A model generated the notes under the pieces. It was not told where the DNA came from, searched no databases, and worked only from the letters and a program-made list of their open reading frames with translations. Of a stretch of 36,346 bases of DNA, positions 24,066 to 30,619 are shown one piece after another. The first letter of the stretch is position 1, and every line of letters begins with the position of its first letter. The DNA is from Mycobacterium sp. D16R12 (lineage in GTDB: Bacteria; Actinomycetota; Actinomycetes; Mycobacteriales; Mycobacteriaceae): NCBI RefSeq assembly GCF_002013465.1, contig NZ_MAFC01000015.1, forward strand, positions 1 through 36,346, given 5' to 3'. The translations under genes were made by a program, and so were the position numbers.

Positions 24066-24079
24066 TCGAACGCGTTCGA
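24066..24079. repeat. 14-bp perfect palindrome containing GAAC-NN-GTTC
   Basis: TCGAACGCGTTCGA is a perfect palindrome that begins 23 bp after the tRNA CCA. Its core GAACGCGTTC has the same GAAC-NN-GTTC form as the dyads at 30430-30619. It may bind the same protein or serve as an arm site for the integrase. Confidence 0.5.
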
Positions 24080-24103
24080 TTCGACCCGCCATACCTACTC
24101 GGT

Positions 24104-24131
24104 ACCTACCTGTGGGGCGTCAGAGGTAGGT
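24104..24131 (-). terminator. Hairpin at the 3' end of the restriction-modification gene
   Basis: ACCTACCT (24104-24111) and AGGTAGGT (24124-24131) form an 8-bp perfect stem with a 12-nt loop. The stop codon of the restriction-modification gene (24122-24120) lies in the loop. It probably terminates the leftward element transcript before it runs antisense into the tRNA. Confidence 0.5.
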
Positions 24132-27100
24132 GAAGGGCATTTCTTCGACCAACTCAACTTCGCGGCGCGTCAGGTCGAACAGCTTGTAGAAGGTCCGGTC
24201 GATCTGGTGGTTGATCTTGATGATTTCGCCCACCATGTCGGCGACGATCTTCGAATGCCGACCATGTGCGGCCATAAGGTCTTCAACCTGGTCTGTGGTG
24301 AACCGCCTGCGGAAATTCCGGATGAATTCGGTCGTCTCGAGCGTCCACCACGTCTGGTTGGAGTTCGGCCACGTAGTGAGATCAAAGGTGGTCTTGATAA
24401 GAGTCCTGAAGAGGTAATCCGCCTCGGCGCGCTGCCGGTACAGGTCCGCGAGTAGGTCGGTTTGACGGACGAATTGATGCTGGTCTTCGAGGTCGATCTC
24501 CTTGATCGGTGTGCACCTGAGATTGGGCGATGAGAAGCCAAGATAGCCACCCTCCATGCGGGCACCGTCGAACAGGCACGTGAATACGTAGTTGTATAAG
24601 CGCGAGTTAAGCCACGCGAGCACGTACTCGGGGAGGAACGGGTCGTTGAAGGTGTGGATGCAGTTTGTGTCTATCGACGCGTACTCACCGCTACGGTCGT
24701 ATAGCGCCTCGGTCCGCAGCGCGATCTTCGCGATGACGATCTTTGGCGACTCGTAGAGCCTTCGACGCGCATCGCTGACTTCGTTTAGATCCAGGTAGGG
24801 CTTGAGGAACATTCGGCCTTGCTTCTTGAACGGGCGCAGACCCCACACGCTTGCGAACTGGTCAATCGTGCCGGTGTTGATGATCTTGATACCCGGTGTC
24901 TCGCTGACATGAGCCCCGTAGTCATCGGCCTCACCAGCCGTCGAGGTGGCATTGATCTCCCCCACCTTCACCAATGACACGGACTGGCCGAAGACCTTCT
25001 CGGTCAACGGCAGCTGGTCGTTGAGCAGAAATCCCATGATGTTCTCGGGAAGCGCCTTGAGTTTCACCGAATCATGTTGCACAACAAGCGGTACCGCAGT
25101 TCGCTCTTCGAGATGGCCGGCCTGGATCTTGTAGTCTGACTCCGGTTTGCCCTTCGTCACAACCGAGACGACCGGATACGTCGCGGCGTCCTCGAATACT
25201 CGCGTGTCCGAGGCGTTCAAGATCGACTCGATGCGCACGTTGTCGATCAGCCAAGTTCTGAGCGCGGCACCGTAGCCAATCGAGAGCCAGCGATTCGGTG
25301 AAATGAACCCCAGCTTTCCTCCTGGCCTTAACAGTTCCACGCCGCGCTCGAAGAAGTAGATATACAGATCGACTGCACCGACCGCCGTTTCGTAGGAGGC
25401 ACGCATGTGTCGGCGCTCCCGTTCCGCCAAGGTCCTGCTCATCTCCATGGCACTGACGTAGGGAGGATTACCCACAACGACATCGAAGCCGCCCTTTTCC
25501 ATCACCTTCGGGAAGGCGGCGGGCCAAGAGAATGGGTTCTCGGTAGAGGTCGGATCGCTAATAAGTGAGTTGCCGCATTTGACATTCTCATCTAGCGCTG
25601 TGAGCTTCTTGCCCTTCTCCGCCGTCTTCAACCAGAGGCTCAGTTTGGTGATTTCGACCGACTCTTCGTTGATGTCTACACCGAATATGTTGTCCGAGAG
25701 TATCTTTCGTACATCTTCGTCGTTGGAAGCAAAGATGCCACCGAGGATATAATTGACACGCTGATTCTCCTTAAGCAGGTAGTCGAAGACGTACACCAAG
25801 AACGCGCCGCTGCCGCACGCGAGATCCAGCACCTTGACGCCCTGAAGGATGACGAGATAGTCGAGGTACGCTTGCTCCTGTCGCTTTTCGTAGCCCTTCT
25901 GCCCCAACCTGCCCGTCAGCCCATGCTTGGTCTGGCACTTCGTCTCCTGTTCGCGCAACCACGCACCAAGGGTGCTGTCAACGATGTACTGCACGATGTA
26001 GTCGGGCGTGTAATAGATCCCCTCCTGGTGTCGGAGTCCTGCGGGCTCGGCGTGCAGGCCGTTAGGGTCGTTCTGCTCGCGGATCTTCCGCCGGATTTCT
26101 TCGAGGTTTGTGATCGACTGTTCGAAAATATGACCCAGGATGTTGACGCGGAGATCTTCTTTGAAGTCGAACCGCGACAGGTTGGTCAAACGGCGCATGG
26201 CGTCGTCTGAGATCGTCAGCGACTCGATCCACGGGTCTTCCGCGAACAAGCCGCCGTTGTAGCCGGTCGGGATTCCCAACTGAGGGCTGCCCTGATCGAC
26301 TGCGCGGAAGAACCGTGTGAAGTGATCGAATAAGGACTCGCCGTAAAGCGACCGTTCAGCCTCATCAAGCACGAGGCCAATGATGTTGTCCGGCAGTAGC
26401 CCAATGTCTTCGGCGAAGCATGAAAAAACGACTCGGTCGATAATCGTCTGCACTTTCCGAATCGCGATGTCGAACTGGTGGCGGGTGGCCGGGTTGTTCC
26501 GCCAGATGTCTTGAAGGAGCTCGATCCGTGCGTTTTTGTATTCCGCGTAGAACTCTTTTCCAATCTCCTCTTGCCTCTGCCGAACCCGAGACAATAGTGC
26601 TTCGGTGGCGGATGCCCCGCTGGCAGAGACCATGTTTTCGGCCCGCATCAAGACGTACCAGGTCTTGAACTTGACGTAGTCGTCTTCGGGGTCGGCGAGG
26701 TCGTCCAACGTCCACCGCTCATAGTCCAGTTGGTTGTTGTTGTACAGCCGGAACTCGTAGAAGTTGCTCAGCACAACGAACGGACAGGACGGGTAGAGAG
26801 GCTTGTACTTGAATGCCTGTTGGGCAGGGGTGAGGTTTCCCTCACGCGGCTGTGGCTTGTCGAGGTCGACACCCGCACCCTTCAATTCCACGACCGCGGC
26901 GATGTTGTCGATGCCCAACGCGGGGTTGGTGTACCGCAGCACGGCATCTGCCTTCTGACCTCCTCTGACCGAGGTCCTGTCCTTCGGCGTGAAGGTGAAG
27001 GGAACGTTGTTCTTGCCTTTGTAGCCCAGAATCTGAATGAAGAAGTCGTGGTTGTAGTCCTGCTCGCGACCCGTTTCCAGGTCCGCTTTTAAGGAACCAT

Positions 27101-27350
27101 GCCGGTAGTTATCGAGCCAGGTCTGCACCAACTCGATACTTGACTTCACCTCCTCAGTCGAAACCAACTGCGCTAGTTCTCGGAGCCTATTTTTGCCGAA
27201 CAATCCCGCCACGCCCCCCAGCCTAGAAGAGGCGCCAGCCGAATTGTCCGCAGCCAACCACTTAGAAAGCAGTTCGCCGATTGGCCCGAGGTTGCGAGCC
27301 TGACTATCTGTCACCTTCACCGACTCAGACGCACCCCAGATGTTCGCCAC
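24120..27350 (-). CDS. Type IIG restriction-modification enzyme (nuclease-methyltransferase fusion)
   Basis: This 1076-residue single-chain enzyme should both cleave and N6-adenine-methylate DNA. An N-terminal PD-(D/E)xK nuclease is visible (Asp135 in KADAV, Glu155-x-Lys157 in VVELKG). The methyltransferase has motif X (GIYYTPDYIV, 444-453), the SAM-binding motif I DLACGSG (509-515) and the catalytic NPPY (628-631). The C-terminal third should be the target-recognition domain. It resembles Eco57I-type enzymes; BREX PglX is related but no other BREX gene is present. The GTG start at 27350 overlaps the integrase 3' end by 34 bp, so it may be co-transcribed with int; GTGs 10 and 12 codons later are alternatives. 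GC content is lower than in neighbouring genes, consistent with recent acquisition. Confidence 0.88.
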   Translation of the reverse strand: MANIWGASESVKVTDSQARNLGPIGELLSKWLAADNSAGASSRLGGVAGLFGKNRLRELAQLVSTEEVKSSIELVQTWLDNYRHGSLKADLETGREQDYNHDFFIQILGYKGKNNVPFTFTPKDRTSVRGGQKADAVLRYTNPALGIDNIAAVVELKGAGVDLDKPQPREGNLTPAQQAFKYKPLYPSCPFVVLSNFYEFRLYNNNQLDYERWTLDDLADPEDDYVKFKTWYVLMRAENMVSASGASATEALLSRVRQRQEEIGKEFYAEYKNARIELLQDIWRNNPATRHQFDIAIRKVQTIIDRVVFSCFAEDIGLLPDNIIGLVLDEAERSLYGESLFDHFTRFFRAVDQGSPQLGIPTGYNGGLFAEDPWIESLTISDDAMRRLTNLSRFDFKEDLRVNILGHIFEQSITNLEEIRRKIREQNDPNGLHAEPAGLRHQEGIYYTPDYIVQYIVDSTLGAWLREQETKCQTKHGLTGRLGQKGYEKRQEQAYLDYLVILQGVKVLDLACGSGAFLVYVFDYLLKENQRVNYILGGIFASNDEDVRKILSDNIFGVDINEESVEITKLSLWLKTAEKGKKLTALDENVKCGNSLISDPTSTENPFSWPAAFPKVMEKGGFDVVVGNPPYVSAMEMSRTLAERERRHMRASYETAVGAVDLYIYFFERGVELLRPGGKLGFISPNRWLSIGYGAALRTWLIDNVRIESILNASDTRVFEDAATYPVVSVVTKGKPESDYKIQAGHLEERTAVPLVVQHDSVKLKALPENIMGFLLNDQLPLTEKVFGQSVSLVKVGEINATSTAGEADDYGAHVSETPGIKIINTGTIDQFASVWGLRPFKKQGRMFLKPYLDLNEVSDARRRLYESPKIVIAKIALRTEALYDRSGEYASIDTNCIHTFNDPFLPEYVLAWLNSRLYNYVFTCLFDGARMEGGYLGFSSPNLRCTPIKEIDLEDQHQFVRQTDLLADLYRQRAEADYLFRTLIKTTFDLTTWPNSNQTWWTLETTEFIRNFRRRFTTDQVEDLMAAHGRHSKIVADMVGEIIKINHQIDRTFYKLFDLTRREVELVEEMPFTYL

Positions 27351-28723
27351 AGTGATAGGACGTTCTCCGAGCCGACAGCGTTCCCCATCGCGCCGAGCGC
27401 TGCCATCGCGTCGGCGTGGTCTTCCTCGAACAGGTGCGCGTAAATGCCAAGGGTCGTCGTCGGCTTGGCGTGTCCCATGAACCGACTGATGTCGAAAGCG
27501 GGTATGCCGGCGGCTACGCAGAGGCTCGCATATGTGTGGCGTAGCGAATGGAATTTCAGCCCCGGAGAGAGGTTGGCAGCCGAGTTGAGCCTGTTGGCAC
27601 GCAACGTGGCGGGCCGGTAGATGGCCTTGTACCAGGCACCATGCCGCAGCGGCTGGGACCAGTCGAGCAACAGACGGCCCTCCGCTTCGGCCACCGTCAA
27701 CTTGGCCAGGACCGTTGCTTGTCGCGCCGCTACCGTTCGGCGGTCTTGGCTAGCGGGTTTTGCATCCGCGTCCATCGCTCGCACGCCGGTCGGCTTCAGC
27801 GCCGCCAGCGTCATACCTGGAAACAGCGGCCCGGTTGGGTCGTCGCGGCGCGGATGCACCGCGAGATAGTCACACAGCAGCGCCGTCGTCGCCGGGGTTA
27901 ATGGCACTGTTCGGCGGCTGCCCTTGGTCTTTGGGAGGAGGTAGGTCATGTCGGCGCCCACCAGGCGCGCAGTCCGCTCTACGCGCACCATTCCAGGCTT
28001 CACGGGCGCATTTGGGTTCGACCACGGCCGGGGCACCGTGACGTCCCCCACCCGTAACCCGGCGAGTTCGGCGGCGCGCAAACCCGACCAGGCCGCCAGG
28101 TGCACCATTACGTTGTACGGCCAGGGCGTGGCCGCAACGAGCGCTGCCACCTGAACGGCGGTGAGGAACTGCGCTGGGTCGTCCACAACGCCGGGGTCGC
28201 CCTGCTCCGTCGGCAGCTTCACATAGTCGGCTGGATTGGCCGCTAGGCGGCCATCTGCGACTGCCTGTGCGAGGACCATCCGGACCATGAAGTAGGCGTG
28301 CCGAACCGTGGACGGTTTCTTACCCGCCGCGACCATTTTCTGCACCCACGCGGAGATCTGACCGCGAGTAATCTTGTTCAGGGGGTAACCGCCGAAGACC
28401 GCGTCTATCCCAAGGGTTTTACCGTCTCCTCGGCGTGCATTCGCGGACGCCAAGGCTGCGTTGTATCCGGCCCTTGTAGTGGGCTTTAGGTCGTGCCGAG
28501 AAGCTAGCCACTGTTGCGCCGCGTCGCGAAACAGCACACGCCCGGCTTTGGGCTCAAAGTACATACCGCGCCGGATTCTGTCGGCCGTCTCGGTCGCGTA
28601 GTCCTCCGCTGCCTTCCGCGTTCGGAAGCCGCCCTTAGTTTGATGCTTGCCGTCCGGGTCCTTCCACTTGACGATGTAGGCGGCACTGCCGCGCTTGGTG
28701 ATTCGCTTCTGGACATAGGCCAT
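27317..28723 (-). CDS. Tyrosine recombinase/phage integrase
   Basis: This 468-residue integrase has an N-terminal arm-binding domain, a SAM-like core-binding domain (about 63-165) and a catalytic domain with Arg216 (SGLRAAEL), a lysine in PKTKGSRR (about 265-270), His392-x-x-Arg395 (HSLRH), His418 (MGHAK) and the nucleophile Tyr428 (GIYAH). The region between about 300 and 380 is longer than usual. It would catalyse integration into and excision from the tRNA-Gly site. AAGGAG lies 11 bp before the ATG, in a leader similar to that of the resolvase gene. Unusually, the restriction-modification gene lies between it and the attachment site. Confidence 0.95.
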   Translation of the reverse strand: MAYVQKRITKRGSAAYIVKWKDPDGKHQTKGGFRTRKAAEDYATETADRIRRGMYFEPKAGRVLFRDAAQQWLASRHDLKPTTRAGYNAALASANARRGDGKTLGIDAVFGGYPLNKITRGQISAWVQKMVAAGKKPSTVRHAYFMVRMVLAQAVADGRLAANPADYVKLPTEQGDPGVVDDPAQFLTAVQVAALVAATPWPYNVMVHLAAWSGLRAAELAGLRVGDVTVPRPWSNPNAPVKPGMVRVERTARLVGADMTYLLPKTKGSRRTVPLTPATTALLCDYLAVHPRRDDPTGPLFPGMTLAALKPTGVRAMDADAKPASQDRRTVAARQATVLAKLTVAEAEGRLLLDWSQPLRHGAWYKAIYRPATLRANRLNSAANLSPGLKFHSLRHTYASLCVAAGIPAFDISRFMGHAKPTTTLGIYAHLFEEDHADAMAALGAMGNAVGSENVLSLWRTSGVRLSR

Positions 28724-28827
28724 GTGGTCGTCGCTCCTTGCTAACTACTGGTGGAAAATTTGCGCACGTTGTCCGGGGAGGGCAGCGCGGCACGACACAC
28801 CCCTACCCCTGTTCCCGAGAGACCCCC

Positions 28828-29490
28828 TCATGAAGCAACATCCAATTCGACTGCTGCCGTGGCACTCTGATAGATGCGTCGGATCGTCGACGCTTGCCAT
28901 GATGGCCGGCCAGCGGGGCTGAGGATGGCCTCGGCTTCGAGGGCGCGTGCGATGCGCCCGTAGCTGAGTCCGGCGTTTCGGTCGAGCACGATGCGCCGCA
29001 CGACGCCTGCGGTGGCGAGCCGTGGCCGACCAACCGGTTCACCGCGACGCTTTCGGGCCGCGAGCGCGTCTTTGGTGCGTTGACTGATGAGTCGTCGTTC
29101 GAACTGCGCGAAGGTTGCGAGCATGTGCGCCATAGCTTCTCCTGCAGGCGTGGTGAGATCCATGCCTAGATCAAGCACCACCAGCGACCAGCCTTGGCGC
29201 TCCGCAAGTTGCAGTATCTCGACGGCGTGGCCGACCGAGCGTGCTAGCCGATCCATCTTGGCGACCACGAGACCGTCGCCCTGACCGGACGCCAGAAGCG
29301 TCAACGCCTCCCGCAGGCCCTGGTTGATGTCCTTGCCGCTCTTGCCTTCGTCGGCCATGTGCTCGATGCACCAACCGCGTCGCGCGGCCTCCGCGTCAAT
29401 CGCCTCGCGCTGCGCTTCCAGCCCGTTGCGAAGCTCGGCCTGCTCGGCGGTGCTCACCCGCGAGTAGCCGAAGAACAGCTTCGTTTCCAT
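28828..29490 (-). CDS. Small serine recombinase (resolvase/invertase family)
   Basis: This 220-residue protein has the catalytic domain of serine recombinases: the nucleophile Ser10 in FGYSRVST, DEGKSGKDINQGL, and the conserved KMDRLARS. A long E-helix and a C-terminal HTH (LSYGRIARALEAE...TIRRIYQ) follow, so it has the full size of a resolvase, not of a large integrase. It would resolve multimers or invert a segment. AAGGAG lies 8 bp upstream of the ATG. A 33-bp inverted repeat directly upstream is a candidate recombination site. Having it together with a tyrosine integrase suggests a role during an extrachromosomal stage. Confidence 0.93.
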   Translation of the reverse strand: METKLFFGYSRVSTAEQAELRNGLEAQREAIDAEAARRGWCIEHMADEGKSGKDINQGLREALTLLASGQGDGLVVAKMDRLARSVGHAVEILQLAERQGWSLVVLDLGMDLTTPAGEAMAHMLATFAQFERRLISQRTKDALAARKRRGEPVGRPRLATAGVVRRIVLDRNAGLSYGRIARALEAEAILSPAGRPSWQASTIRRIYQSATAAVELDVAS

Positions 29491-29506
29491 GTCGTCTCTC
29501 CTTGCT

Positions 29507-29539
29507 GAGGCGTAAGGCGCAACCGGTCGGTTACGCCTC
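29507..29539. repeat. 33-bp nested palindrome, candidate res site/operator
   Basis: GAGGCGTAA (29507-29515) is the exact inverse of TTACGCCTC (29531-29539). A second pair, AACCG (29521-29525) and CGGTT (29528-29532), lies inside with a 2-bp centre, slightly overlapping the outer right arm. It sits 17 bp before the resolvase start codon, where res crossover sites or resolvase operators are usually found. Confidence 0.55.
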
Positions 29540-29602
29540 GATTCTACGCCAACAGCAAACTCCTATATGCCTCTGTACTGGTCTTTCGCTGTCCTTGGAC
29601 AA

Positions 29603-30355
29603 CTACCAATGCCGCTTCCGTGGGTGCGCACGGTCGGCCTCAGCGGCCTCCTCCAAGGTCATCAGCCCTTCGCTCCCCCGGGGCATATCGCGGTCGGCGT
29701 CGTCGCTCGCGCCGGGGTCGCGCATCTCGTCTCCGGGCGACTCAGGGCCCCGTTCGGGGCCGGTCTCGTCGGCGGCGTCGACTACCTCCGCGTCGATAGC
29801 CTGGGCCAGGGCGGCGGCGTCGATGAGTGGTCGGCCTTGGTGTGCGCGGTGTTCTGCGCGAGTAATGCTTGCGACGCCCGTGATGTCGTCCATGATCTGT
29901 TCCCATGGTTTAAGCTCCACGGAGACTTCGGTTTTGGCACCGAGCCCTGCGCGGTCAAGGGCGTCGCGAATCGCGTTGAGCTTCACCGCTTCTGACTCGG
30001 CACCAGTGGCCATGCCGAGCAGTTCGCGGGCCATGCGGTCGGCCGCAAGCTCCAACCGCTCCTTGGCTTTTCGCTTGATTTGCGGTGCGCCGGCGCCATG
30101 TGTGCGACAGACAGTCGCGCCGCGAATGGCCGGCTTGAGGCACCGCTCGCCATTCTTTCGATGTGCGACGCAACGGTTTTGATCGTTGCGATCGAGCCAC
30201 CAGTCGTCCGAGTACACGTCCTCGCTGGGCATAAGGCGCTCCAATTTCGTTATTTTGCATGCCTTTTCAATGTCGTTGCTAGGCACGGTTTCTGTACTTT
30301 CGATGGTTTTCGAGGTGGTTCCGGGGGTGAAATGCTGCGAAATTCCTTCCTCCAT
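29603..30355 (-). CDS. Zinc-finger protein resembling phage terminase small subunit
   Basis: This 250-residue protein carries Cys62, His65, Cys72, Cys83 and His86 within NRCVAHRKNGERCLKPAIRG and the following VCRTHGAGAPQIKRKA, the metal-binding N-terminal pattern of many actinophage DNA-packaging small terminase proteins. A helical stretch follows (about 95-150) with NAIRDALDRAGLGAKTEVSV, also typical of that group, and an acidic, disordered C-terminus. I chose the ATG at 30355 because AGGAG lies 10 bp upstream; the frame is open 49 codons further through the repeat region. A small terminase would bind pac/cos DNA; DNA binding is supported by the finger but packaging is inference. A regulatory role remains possible. 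Confidence 0.55.
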   Translation of the reverse strand: MEEGISQHFTPGTTSKTIESTETVPSNDIEKACKITKLERLMPSEDVYSDDWWLDRNDQNRCVAHRKNGERCLKPAIRGATVCRTHGAGAPQIKRKAKERLELAADRMARELLGMATGAESEAVKLNAIRDALDRAGLGAKTEVSVELKPWEQIMDDITGVASITRAEHRAHQGRPLIDAAALAQAIDAEVVDAADETGPERGPESPGDEMRDPGASDDADRDMPRGSEGLMTLEEAAEADRAHPRKRHW

Positions 30356-30429
30356 AGGTCGCAATCTCCTGTGGTCAGGTCTTGGTCTCCACGGGGCCGG
30401 GGCGGAACTCGCCGGGAACCGGGGGAACC

Positions 30430-30619
30430 GAACCCGTTCCCTATAGGCGGCGCGGGAGGGAACGAGTTCCCCTCCCGACCGCCCCCCGCCTCGGTGAGGC
30501 AACTCGTTCCCGCGTCGGGAACTAGTTCAAAACCAATCCCTATCAGGGCTTTTCGTCCGTTCACGACTCAACCCGTTCCGAACCCGTTCCCTCGTCGGGA
30601 ACTACTTCCGAACCCGTTC
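30430..30619. repeat. Iteron-like array of GAAC-NN-GTTC dyads, candidate replication origin
   Basis: Eight dyads start at 30430, 30460, 30500, 30519, 30569, 30580, 30599 and 30610. Those at 30430, 30460, 30519, 30580 and 30610 are perfect GAACNNGTTC; the others differ at one position. Steps are 30, 40, 19, 50, 11, 19 and 11 bp, near multiples of 10. Two half-sites GGGAACC lie just left of the array (30414, 30423). The four right-hand copies are inside the 3' end of the primase gene. Position beside a replication protein gene, palindromic units and phased spacing all fit iterons of an origin. A regulatory operator array is the alternative. Confidence 0.6.

Noticed and set aside
24120..27350. 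BREX system (PglX)
   Set aside because: The enzyme has its own nuclease motif and no BREX partner gene (PglZ, BrxC, BrxL) is in the window.
27317..29490. Insertion sequence or transposon
   Set aside because: The recombinases are an integrase and a resolvase; no transposase, terminal inverted repeats or target duplication were seen.
30430..30619. LexA/SOS boxes
   Set aside because: The mycobacterial SOS box has GAAC and GTTC four bases apart; here the spacing is two bases throughout.
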